This document shows, piece after piece, positions 17,387 through 24,670 of a stretch of 64,000 nucleotides of DNA (its first letter is position 1; each line of letters begins with the position of its first letter). The notes under the pieces are model-generated. The model was given only the letters and a program-made list of their open reading frames with translations, ran no database searches and had not been told where the DNA came from. Location: contig CAZWGA010000029.1 in NCBI GenBank assembly GCA_964633285.1, positions 1 to 64,000 on the forward strand, read 5' to 3'. A program made the position numbers and the translations under genes. The stretch is from 20CM-2-55-15 sp964633285 (GTDB taxonomy: Bacteria > Acidobacteriota > Terriglobia > 20CM-2-55-15).

Positions 17387-18570
17387 GTGTTCTCAGCTTG
17401 AACGGCACGTGTTGTAATGCCGTACGGTATGGATACCAGAAACAGGAGCAACAACAGAACTTCGGAATCACCGAAGTTGAATTCAAAGAAGCCCGATACG
17501 ATGAAACCCGTGAGCGCGGCGAGCGCTGAAAAAATCGGCCAGCGGAGTTCTTCGCCGGCAATCTTCAGCATTCCTATCAGGCTTCCGTAAAGTTCGAAGA
17601 TAAACCAGAAAAAAGCGGCCAGGCACGGCAATCCTCGCTCTGCGCCGATTTGAACGATGTTGTTTTCAAGATGGCCGTAGTAGAAATTGGCGTGCGCTAG
17701 ATCACTGCCACGATAGTAGCGGGGGAATTCCGTGCGAATCCTTTCCGGGCCCACGCCAAATAGCGGATGATCGTGGATCATCTGCAAACCACCCAAAAAC
17801 AGTTCGAGCCTCCCGGAGTCCGGTGCAAATCCCTGTTGCTGAAAACTCATCGAGACCCGATGAATGATGAGGCCGGATGCCGCCACGGCGACAATCACAA
17901 CGGGTAACGCAACTCCCATCCAGACCCTGCGGGGAAGTTTGATCGCGGCAAACAGAAAACCCGCCGCAGCTCCAAGCCATGCGCTTCTCGTGAAACTCAG
18001 AACAAGCGCGGCTCCGACGATCGCCAGTGGAACCAGCCACCGTCTGCCGAGAACGAGGATCGCGGGAATCGCCGCGCACCAGATCAGAAGTTGTTCTCCG
18101 CTGAATGTCATCCAATGTCCCATGAATCCTGTGATGCGGGAGACAACAACGGGGTCGTCCGCGCTGCCTTGCGAAGCGACGAACCGGTAATACTTGATGC
18201 CGAACTGAATGAGCGCAAACGTTGAGGCTCCCGCTGCCACTGCCAGCAGGACAGCGTGAGATGCACGTGCGCGCCACGGCGTATCGACCAGATTTGCCGC
18301 AAGCAACCCCATGCTGAAAAGAACGAATTTCCTGACGGGCGGCAATCCGGATCCAGGATCTGCAGACATGAGCAGCGACAGGACCGTTGTTGCCATGAAA
18401 GCCAGGAGCGGAATGACGTAACTCGGCCAGATCAGTTTCCGGGGGCGCGAGATGAGCCAGCCCAGACAGGCAGCAGCGAGCAGGGTCTCCGCGCCCGCAA
18501 TGGACACGAGTACGGCTGCTGCGGAAGCCAGAACAAGGCCAAACACCCACGAATCGCGGTTCCCCGGCAT
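17353..18570 (-). CDS. O-antigen ligase / polymerase-like membrane protein (Wzy_C superfamily)
   Basis: 405 residues with about ten hydrophobic segments. The diagnostic periplasmic loop is near residues 270-320: LFGVGPERIRTEFPRYY, then LAHANFYYGHLENNIVQIGAERGLP, matching the HxHN...G.pGl pattern of O-antigen ligase/polymerase proteins. Such enzymes join or extend polysaccharide on the periplasmic face of the inner membrane. The nucleotide-sugar genes elsewhere in the window could supply it, but no glycosyltransferase is adjacent. It is divergent from the ABC transporter across 123 bases containing no clear regulatory motif. Confidence 0.85.
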   Translation of the reverse strand: MPGNRDSWVFGLVLASAAAVLVSIAGAETLLAAACLGWLISRPRKLIWPSYVIPLLAFMATTVLSLLMSADPGSGLPPVRKFVLFSMGLLAANLVDTPWRARASHAVLLAVAAGASTFALIQFGIKYYRFVASQGSADDPVVVSRITGFMGHWMTFSGEQLLIWCAAIPAILVLGRRWLVPLAIVGAALVLSFTRSAWLGAAAGFLFAAIKLPRRVWMGVALPVVIVAVAASGLIIHRVSMSFQQQGFAPDSGRLELFLGGLQMIHDHPLFGVGPERIRTEFPRYYRGSDLAHANFYYGHLENNIVQIGAERGLPCLAAFFWFIFELYGSLIGMLKIAGEELRWPIFSALAALTGFIVSGFFEFNFGDSEVLLLLLFLVSIPYGITTRAVQAENTCPTTLIPTTS

Positions 18571-18693
18571 ATCGCGGATTCTATTCGATGTCGCAATTGT
18601 TTGATACCCTCTCCCTCCGGGAGCTTTGCGGCAACGAGTTGGGACTGCCGGTCAGACCGGCGGGATCGCGCGCCGCGTGAGGGTGTGGAAGTG

Positions 18694-19473
18694 ATGCCGT
18701 CCATTTTTCATCTACAGAGCGTTTCTTTCGGTTACACCGCGGTTCCCGTCCTTCAGGACGTTTCCCTCGACATTGAGGCCGCCGAATTTGTTGCGCTCGT
18801 CGGACCCAACGGCGCCGGCAAATCGACGTTGCTTAAAATCCTGGGAGGTTTGATCCGCTCGTATAGAGGAGTGGCGGACTTTCAGAGCCGGTCTTTGTCC
18901 AATCTTCCGCCACGCGACATCGCGCAACGCATTGCGTTTGTGCCGCAGGAAACGCATATGGTGTTTCCTTTCACGGTAGCCGAAATTGTGATGATGGGCC
19001 GGCTGCCGCACCGGACGAGCGCTCTGTTCGACAAGCCCAGAGACATCGAACAAGCCCGGCAGGCGATGGCGTCGACGGATACTGCCGTACTGGCGGCGAA
19101 GACCTTCAACGAGCTGAGCGGCGGCGAGCGCCAGCGCGTTGTTCTCGCTTGCGCTCTTGCTCAGGATCCCGAAGTGTTGTTGCTCGACGAGCCAACGGTC
19201 TACCTGGACCTCAAGCACCAGATTCAGTTCTACGATATTCTCGAGCGATTGAATACCGAGCGGGGGATGACCATCGTGAGCGTCACGCACGATGTGAACC
19301 TTGCGGCGCGATATGCCCGCCGGATGATTGCGATTCGCAATGGGAGTTTCGTGGCGGACGGAACTCCCGATGAGGTCCTGACACCGGAACATCTTTATGA
19401 AATCTTCGAAATTACCGCTGCCATCCTCAAACGGCCTGATGGCCGCGGCAGCTACATCGTTCCGACGGCCTGA
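18694..19473 (+). CDS. ABC transporter ATP-binding protein, FecE/BtuD/FhuC type
   Basis: 259 residues from the ATG at 18694. The open frame extends further back but carries no domain there. It has Walker A GPNGAGKSTLLK, Q-loop FVPQETH, signature LSGGERQR, Walker B VLLLDEPT, D-loop and switch His (SVTHD). Its spacing and PFTVAEIVMMGRLPH are typical of ATPases for ferric-siderophore or cobalamin importers. The permease gene overlaps its 3' end. No periplasmic binding protein gene is adjacent. Confidence 0.92.
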   Translation: MPSIFHLQSVSFGYTAVPVLQDVSLDIEAAEFVALVGPNGAGKSTLLKILGGLIRSYRGVADFQSRSLSNLPPRDIAQRIAFVPQETHMVFPFTVAEIVMMGRLPHRTSALFDKPRDIEQARQAMASTDTAVLAAKTFNELSGGERQRVVLACALAQDPEVLLLDEPTVYLDLKHQIQFYDILERLNTERGMTIVSVTHDVNLAARYARRMIAIRNGSFVADGTPDEVLTPEHLYEIFEITAAILKRPDGRGSYIVPTA

Positions 19474-20473
19474 GGACGGACTTTCCATCCGTCGATTTCT
19501 CGCCGTGGTCGGCCCATGTGCGTTGATCTGTCTCGTTGTGCTGCTCGTTGCGCCGTGGATCGGATCCACCGGCGTGACCTGGCGCAACGTCCTCGCAGGC
19601 GTTAGCCCGGACCGCGAGATCTTTATCGTCGCCCGTCTGCCCCGAATACTTTTCGGCGCTGTTGTTGGAGGCGCGCTCGCGATGGCAGGCGTTCTGTTTC
19701 AAGCAATCCTGAGAAACTCCCTCGCGGATCCATTCACGTTGGGAGTATCGGCCGGGAGTTCATTTGGAGCGGTGGTTGCGATCTGGTTTGGCCTGGAAAC
19801 CGTAGTCTGGGGAATACCTCTGATTTCAGTTGCCGCATTTCTCGGCGCATTTGCGACGATTTTCCTCGTGTATTCCATCGCAAGAACGGGAAACGCCCTC
19901 CCCACATTCACGCTGTTACTGTCCGGGATCACTCTGAATTTTGTTTTCGGCGCGCTCATCATGTTCATTCACTATGCCGCGAACTTCAATCAAGGTTATC
20001 TCATGACACGCTGGACAATGGGCGCGCTGGATACTGCGGATATTCGAACCGTTCTTCGGGCCGCTCCGCTGGTTGTGGCCTGTCTCGTGGGACTCATCTG
20101 GATTTCCCGGGAACTCAATCCCCTTGCCGCCGGCGAAGAGTGGGCTGCCTCACGCGGTGTGGACGTGCATCGAATGAAGACCGCCGCATACTTCATCGGA
20201 TCGCTGTTGACCGGAGCGGTCACCGCATTCAGCGGACCCATCGGGTTTGTAGGCCTCATTGTTCCGCACACCGTCCGGCTTGTGGCCGGTCCGGATCACC
20301 GGGTTCTCATCCCCGCATCGTTCTTTCTCGGCGCCGCCTTTCTCGTCGTCTGCGATACCGCGGCTCGCACGCTCTTCGCTCCAACCGAAATTCCCGTCGG
20401 CGTCATCACCGCCCTTTTAGGCGGTCCATTCTTCATTCTTCTGTTGAAACAAAAGCGCGGCGAACTGTGGTGA
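19439..20473 (+). CDS. Iron-siderophore/cobalamin ABC permease (FecCD/BtuC family)
   Basis: 344 residues. Family signatures: RLPRILFGAVVGGALAMAGV, FQAILRNSLADPFTLGVSAG and GPIGFVGLIVPHTVRL, plus about ten membrane helices. It forms the homodimeric channel for the preceding ATPase. The start is uncertain: an ATG at 19439 overlaps the ATPase gene by 35 bases and one at 19397 by 77. I took the shorter. The substrate (ferric siderophore, haem or B12) cannot be read from this pair alone. A TonB system at 1-2616 and a TonB receptor at the right end could serve it. Confidence 0.9.
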   Translation: MAAAATSFRRPEDGLSIRRFLAVVGPCALICLVVLLVAPWIGSTGVTWRNVLAGVSPDREIFIVARLPRILFGAVVGGALAMAGVLFQAILRNSLADPFTLGVSAGSSFGAVVAIWFGLETVVWGIPLISVAAFLGAFATIFLVYSIARTGNALPTFTLLLSGITLNFVFGALIMFIHYAANFNQGYLMTRWTMGALDTADIRTVLRAAPLVVACLVGLIWISRELNPLAAGEEWAASRGVDVHRMKTAAYFIGSLLTGAVTAFSGPIGFVGLIVPHTVRLVAGPDHRVLIPASFFLGAAFLVVCDTAARTLFAPTEIPVGVITALLGGPFFILLLKQKRGELW

Positions 20474-20552
20474 GTCGTATCACCCTTGCCTCCCTCGGCG
20501 AATCGTCGGTAAGGAATCCAAAAATATCGCCAGACCCGTGTAAGCCTTCTCC

Positions 20553-20558
20553 TATAAT
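20553..20558 (+). promoter_or_regulatory. TATAAT -10 box ahead of tRNA-Ser
   Basis: A perfect TATAAT 40 bases upstream of the mature tRNA 5' end. A convincing -35 hexamer at 16-18 bases was not found. Spacing would put the transcript start near 20565, followed by a GC-rich imperfect hairpin (AGCCGTGCGC/GCGCGGCT) before the tRNA. Confidence 0.5.
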
Positions 20559-20598
20559 GGATGAGCCGTGCGCCCAATCGCGCGGCTTCTATTGACCG

Positions 20599-20689
<91 letters not shown>

Positions 20690-20806
20690 TCCCAGTTGAT
20701 TGATTCTTTTAAATGGCTTGAAAAAGTTGTGGCGCTGCTGTGGCACCACAACGCTTGAAGACCGCTATCCCAACCGTAACCACCGAATCGGCGTTACTGT
20801 GCTGTC

Positions 20807-21604
20807 ATGAATGACTTGATTGCGCCTCTTCCATCGGTGCCCGATGGTCTCCGCGAAGCTGCCCAGCGAGGTATGTTGATCCCGTTCATTGGTGCAGGCG
20901 TCAGTCGGATCGCGGGTTGCCCTAGTTGGGGTGAATTCGCTGATGGGGCACTTCGATTTTTCGTCGACGAAGGCAAGTTCAGTCACGGGCAACTTGCACA
21001 GATCAATCATTTGAATCCGCGGGTCGTCGAGCGGCTTGTTCTCGCGTTTCTCTGGGGTGATGAGGAGCTTGAGACTTCGCGATTCGCGGCCCTCTTTGAA
21101 ACCGATGACGAACAGGACCTCGAAGTGGGCAGTGCGTTCTTCTCCGGCGTTCACAACGACAAACTAAGCGATGATCAAGTTGAACGAATCATCCGGTATT
21201 GGGAACGATGCGTCGCATGGGCTCGCCGCGTTTCACCTGCGCCAGCGAAGCTGCTTGCCAGCTTGAGTCATCTCGTTCCGTTCATAAAGTCTATCGGCCG
21301 GCGAGAACGACAACTTCTTTTGGCCGTCGCGCCGTATGCGCACAAGGGCCATCGATATGATTTGTTTTTCGCTGAATTGGAACGGTTAGTAGACGCTCAG
21401 CCGCATGAGGTCAGCGAGATTCTCAATGCCTCTCTCGAAAGCCATTTGCCCGACTACGACTATGACGACAGATTGAAATCCCTACTCACGAAAATGGCGG
21501 CGAAGGGAAGGAAATCCGATGCGATCGGCTTTGCCGAACGGCTCCGCCGAAACATCCCCGGAATGTTGCAGTTGTATACGAGTCTCAAATCCGATCAGGA
21601 GTGA
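20807..21604 (+). CDS. SIR2-like protein with collapsed middle (defence-gene remnant)
   Basis: 265 residues. Residues 23-72 match the opening of SIR2-family NAD-binding domains in bacterial defence proteins (LIPFIGAGVS at 24-33, GCPSW at 37-41, then LAQINHLNPR). The rest of the SIR2 fold is absent. From about 73 the sequence switches to FLWGDEELE and a helical part (IIRYWERCVAWARR, LLLAVAPYAHKGHRYDLFFAELERLV) like the carboxyl end of much larger NTPase or helical-repeat proteins. I infer an in-frame internal deletion that fused the two ends of a long gene; the SIR2 catalytic His region is missing. It may be dead or a shortened regulator. Confidence 0.6.
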   Translation: MNDLIAPLPSVPDGLREAAQRGMLIPFIGAGVSRIAGCPSWGEFADGALRFFVDEGKFSHGQLAQINHLNPRVVERLVLAFLWGDEELETSRFAALFETDDEQDLEVGSAFFSGVHNDKLSDDQVERIIRYWERCVAWARRVSPAPAKLLASLSHLVPFIKSIGRRERQLLLAVAPYAHKGHRYDLFFAELERLVDAQPHEVSEILNASLESHLPDYDYDDRLKSLLTKMAAKGRKSDAIGFAERLRRNIPGMLQLYTSLKSDQE

Positions 21605-21725
21605 ACGCACTCCGGCCACACCCTTTGGGCCGCCTCGGAAGGGCTGTTAATTCTGAGTAAAGCAGAATACATCGGATTACCTGACCTTCACTTACGGTAT
21701 CCTTAATGGACAAGAGGCGAGACGG

Positions 21726-21962
21726 ATGACGATTCATATTTCGGAACAAATTGAAGCCCGAGTGATCGAAGAGGCACGCCGGCAGGGTATTTCAGCGGAA
21801 GCTCTTGTCGAGAGACTTATCAACGAACGATTAGGCAATGGCGGGCCGTCGCCAGCGGCGACTGGTGCAGCGCTTCTCGAAGCACTTCAAGCTTCACCTT
21901 ATCCGGAGACCGACCTCACGCCCGAACGCGAACGCCTGCCAGTGCGAGACGTCGCGATCTAA
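21726..21962 (+). CDS. vapB: VapB-type antitoxin
   Basis: 78 residues. The amino half (MTIHISEQIEARVIEEARRQ, then GISAEALVERLINERL) resembles a small ribbon-helix-helix DNA-binding module. The carboxyl part is flexible and acidic (YPETDLTPERERLPVRD), as expected for a segment that blocks the toxin. GAGGCGA lies just upstream of the ATG. The stop and the toxin ATG abut directly (TAAATG). A 6-bp dyad (ATTCTG...CAGAAT, 21650-21668) upstream could be its operator. Confidence 0.75.
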   Translation: MTIHISEQIEARVIEEARRQGISAEALVERLINERLGNGGPSPAATGAALLEALQASPYPETDLTPERERLPVRDVAI

Positions 21963-22385
21963 ATGGCATGGCTGCTGGATACGAATGTTTTGTCGGAAGG
22001 CCGGAAACGGAAGCCAGAGCCAAAAGTTGCAGCCTTTCTCGCTTCTCAACCGCTGGAAACACTGTATACGAGCATCGTAACCTTCGCTGAGATTCGCTTC
22101 GGCATCGAACTCCTTGAAGATTCCGCACACCGCACAGAATTAATTGATTGGTTGACTCTAAAATTGCGGCCGATGTTTGACGGGCGGCTTCTGCCAATCA
22201 CCGAAGACGTTATGCTCAAATGGCGCGTTTTGGTGGAAGAGGGTCGAAAGACCGGATACACATTCTCGCAACCCGATCTGATCATCGGTGCCACTGCACT
22301 CCACTACGGACATACTGTTGTCACTCGCAATCGCACCGATTACGACAAGGCGCATGTCCCGGTTTTTAACCGTGGGAAGTCTTAA
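21963..22385 (+). CDS. vapC: VapC-type PIN-domain toxin ribonuclease
   Basis: 140 residues, normal for VapC/FitB. Acidic metal-binding residues are in place: Asp6 (WLLDTNVLSE), Glu43 (FAEIRFGIE), Asp105 (QPDLIIGATAL) and Asn123/Asp126 (VTRNRTDY). PIN toxins cut RNA, often tRNA or rRNA, when the antitoxin is lost. It is adjacent to vapB with no gap. All key residues are intact, so it is likely functional. Confidence 0.88.
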   Translation: MAWLLDTNVLSEGRKRKPEPKVAAFLASQPLETLYTSIVTFAEIRFGIELLEDSAHRTELIDWLTLKLRPMFDGRLLPITEDVMLKWRVLVEEGRKTGYTFSQPDLIIGATALHYGHTVVTRNRTDYDKAHVPVFNRGKS

Positions 22386-22480
22386 AAGACGAATAAAGAA
22401 GCGAAAATCCCTTACTCCGTTTGCTCCATTAACATTCGATTAGTTGCAGGTTTGGTTCGACATTGGCAGTTGAATGACAA

Positions 22481-22661
22481 TGGCCAAAAGATCGGCCAAA
22501 CAAGAACTAATGGTGGTGCAATTAAATCGGCCAAATCACCGACTATTTCAGCTGTTGTTTACCTATTAACTATAAATATTACATATTGTTGAATTAGAAT
22601 AAGGATCGGCCACAACATCGGCCAAAATCCAGGAATGTAAAGCAGATAAAAACCGGCCACA
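22481..22661 (+). repeat. Repeated ATCGGCCAMA boxes upstream of fic
   Basis: Five direct copies of ATCGGCCAAA/ATCGGCCACA/ACCGGCCACA lie at 22491-22500, 22526-22535, 22605-22614, 22617-22626 and 22652-22661. A degenerate copy TGGCCAAA is at 22481-22488, and a TGGCAAAA is inside the fic start region. Start-to-start distances are 35, 79, 12 and 35. All are in the same orientation. The spacer 22541-22600 is very AT-rich. The last copy ends 3 bases before the fic ATG, over the expected ribosome site, so a bound protein could block translation as well as transcription. The whole gene-free stretch 22386-22664 otherwise shows nothing. Confidence 0.8.
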
Positions 22662-22664
22662 TTA

Positions 22665-23900
22665 ATGGCAAAAAAAGACGAACCACAGTTCTACGCATAC
22701 CCTCGGGAAATGGAACCTCTCTTACCGAAGGATAAGGATCGAGCCTTATCAGAACTTGCTTTGAAGCTTACGCTGCAGGCCTCTGGACTAGGAGGAATGC
22801 TTCATCCCATCACACGTCTGGCCGTCGTTGATTTATTGCGGCAGATGAATAGTTATTATTCCAACCTCATAGAAGGCCATCACACACTGCCGCTCGATAT
22901 CGAAAAGGCTTTGCGAAAGGATTATTCCGAAGAGCCCGTAAAGCGAGCACTCCAACTCGAAAGTCAGGCTCATATAGAAGTGCAGGTTCTCCTGGAAGAA
23001 AAGCTTCGCGCGGAGCCTGATTTGAAGATTTGTTCAACTGACTTTCTGCAGTGGATCCACCATGAATTCTATTCTCGCATGCCCCCGGAATTTCGTGTGG
23101 TGACCGGAGGTAAAGGGAAAAAAGAAAGATTTGAGCCCGGGGAGTTAAGAGATCGAAACGTAATCGTCGGCCACCACGTACCACCTGCATTCAAAAACCT
23201 GACCGAATTCCTGCAACGCTTCGAACAGATTTTCGAGCCGCAGAATTTGAACGGTCTCGACAAGATCATTGCATCCTCCGCTGCGCACCATCGATTAACG
23301 TGGATTCATCCGTTCCTGGATGGCAATGGTCGAGTGACTCGGCTCTTCACCAATGCATACATGATTCGTGTTGGGTTGGATTCTCATGGATTGTGGACCG
23401 TTACACGAGGACTCTCCAGGGATAAGGATAAATACATGCAGGCGCTAATGACCGCAGATCAGCTCAGGCAAGGCGAGTTAGACGGTCGAGGAAATTTATC
23501 TCTATCGGGATTGTCAGAATTTTGTCACTTTTTCCTGAACACCGCTTTGGATCAGGTCGCGTTTATGGCTACCTTATTGGACTTGCCTCGATTGGAAGGC
23601 CGTATCACAAAATATGCTGAACGGCGGGCAACACTCGGAGCGCCTAAAGAAGCAAAATACATTCTGCAGGAGGCTTTGTTACGTGGAGAGCTATCTCGGG
23701 GTGAAGTTTCTCGTGTGACTGGGAAGCCGGAACGGACGGCACGACGAATTCTCGATGAACTGTTAGTCGAAGGCCTTCTCAAGCCCACCACCCCTAAAGG
23801 TCCAATCCGGCTGGCGCTGCCGGCGAAGGCGGTTCCTTTCTACTTTCCGAGTCTCTACCCGGAATCGGTGGAAAGCGCGATTCTTGGAGAGTCAGAGTGA
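22665..23900 (+). CDS. fic: Fic-family protein (AMPylase) with C-terminal winged helix
   Basis: 411 residues. The catalytic motif HPFLDGNGRVTR spans 215-226 (His215). An amino-terminal inhibitory helix carries SNLIEG (Ser66, Glu70, Gly71), the (S/T)xxxE(G/N) pattern of class II Fic proteins that auto-inhibit. Residues about 325-385 look like a winged helix (GELSRGEVSRVTGKPERTARRILDELLVEGLL), so the protein may bind DNA. Fic enzymes usually transfer AMP to a hydroxyl of a target protein. No separate antitoxin is needed. Codon use looks less GC-rich than in the surrounding operons, consistent with acquisition. Confidence 0.93.
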   Translation: MAKKDEPQFYAYPREMEPLLPKDKDRALSELALKLTLQASGLGGMLHPITRLAVVDLLRQMNSYYSNLIEGHHTLPLDIEKALRKDYSEEPVKRALQLESQAHIEVQVLLEEKLRAEPDLKICSTDFLQWIHHEFYSRMPPEFRVVTGGKGKKERFEPGELRDRNVIVGHHVPPAFKNLTEFLQRFEQIFEPQNLNGLDKIIASSAAHHRLTWIHPFLDGNGRVTRLFTNAYMIRVGLDSHGLWTVTRGLSRDKDKYMQALMTADQLRQGELDGRGNLSLSGLSEFCHFFLNTALDQVAFMATLLDLPRLEGRITKYAERRATLGAPKEAKYILQEALLRGELSRGEVSRVTGKPERTARRILDELLVEGLLKPTTPKGPIRLALPAKAVPFYFPSLYPESVESAILGESE

Positions 23901-23940
23901 ATTTTCAAACGTACTTGACCGAAGAGTGTGACCGTCCGCC

Positions 23941-23960
23941 ACAACAAATATCTATGTTGT
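23941..23960. promoter_or_regulatory. Dyad upstream of the RHH/MazF pair (possible operator)
   Basis: ACAACA (23941-23946) and TGTTGT (23955-23960) form an inverted repeat around an 8-base AT-rich core, 35 bases before the antitoxin ATG. A TTGACC element overlaps its right edge (23960-23965). RHH antitoxins normally repress their own promoter at such dyads; assignment here is by position only. Confidence 0.4.
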
Positions 23961-23994
23961 TGACCCATCAAGAACCATACAGTACCTTACCTAC

Positions 23995-24237
23995 ATGCCG
24001 GCCAAACCGATACAGATCTCGCTCGATACTGAATTGCTTGAACGCATCGACAAGGATCCTGAAGCCCGGGAACGCGGGCGATCTGCGCTGATACGTTCAG
24101 CCGTCGAGGTCTATCTGAGGGCGAAGGAACGAAGGCATATTGAGAAGCGAATTCTCCAAGCCTACGGCGGGAGCGAAGCCGACGCTGCGATGGAAATCGA
24201 GAGTCTCATCGGAGCACAAGCGTGGCCAGACGATTGA
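23995..24237 (+). CDS. Ribbon-helix-helix antitoxin (CopG/MazE-like)
   Basis: 80 residues. The amino end is a typical RHH motif: strand KPIQISLDTELLERID, then helix ARERGRSALIRSAVEVYLRA. The carboxyl half is a charged helix and acidic tail ending AQAWPDD that would wrap the toxin. It overlaps the toxin gene by 16 bases. The start ATG has no obvious ribosome site, so the mRNA may have a very short leader. Confidence 0.82.
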   Translation: MPAKPIQISLDTELLERIDKDPEARERGRSALIRSAVEVYLRAKERRHIEKRILQAYGGSEADAAMEIESLIGAQAWPDD

Positions 24238-24548
24238 ACCGCGGCGAGATCTGGATGCTGGATCTGCCCCGGCCCGACAAACGACGGCCGGTTCTTGTAT
24301 TGAGTCGCCCGTCCCTGCTAAGCGTGCTGCATACCGCCACCGTTGCGGCCATTACTTCGACCCTTCGGGGATCACCCACGGAAGTCGAGCTTGGGGTGGA
24401 CGAAGGGCTCAAGTCCACTTCTTGCGTCAATCTGTGTAACATCTTCACAGTTCGGCAAGCCGACTTGAAGTCCTTTGTCGGCACCCTCGGCGCGGCCAAA
24501 ATGCGCGACGTCTGTTCGGCCCTCATACTTGCCGCCGGCTGCGATTAG
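24222..24548 (+). CDS. mazF: MazF/PemK-type endoribonuclease toxin
   Basis: 108 residues from GTG. Family features: RGEIWMLDLP near the start, RRPVLVLSRPSLL, a central strand VAAITSTLRGSPTEVEL and NLCNIFTVRQADL. MazF toxins cleave mRNA at short sequences independently of the ribosome. Overlap with the antitoxin frame makes them one translational unit. The protein is of normal length with no visible damage. Confidence 0.88.
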   Translation: MARRLNRGEIWMLDLPRPDKRRPVLVLSRPSLLSVLHTATVAAITSTLRGSPTEVELGVDEGLKSTSCVNLCNIFTVRQADLKSFVGTLGAAKMRDVCSALILAAGCD

Positions 24549-24670
24549 CGGCCGGAGTTCCGCCGGGAGCCGCCGCAATCCGCTGACTATCTTGTTCCCG
24601 CGGGACTCCACCAAGTTGAATCAGTGTAATGTACTTTATATAGAAAAGTACACTATGTTAATATCCTTAC

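Noticed and set aside
18256..18693. Upstream extension of the ABC ATPase by 146 codons
   Set aside because: It runs antisense into the O-antigen-ligase gene and has no domain; the ATG at 18694 begins the ABC fold directly.
20140..20595. 151-codon frame at the end of the permease gene
   Set aside because: Arg/His-rich, out of frame with the permease, no start signal; a composition shadow of a GC-rich gene.
23897..24091. 64-codon frame starting at the end of fic
   Set aside because: It overlaps most of the RHH antitoxin in another frame and lacks any known motif or ribosome site.
24603..24660. Dyad GTACTT...AAGTAC ahead of the radical SAM gene
   Set aside because: Only 6 bp with an AT-rich loop; too little to call an operator or terminator.
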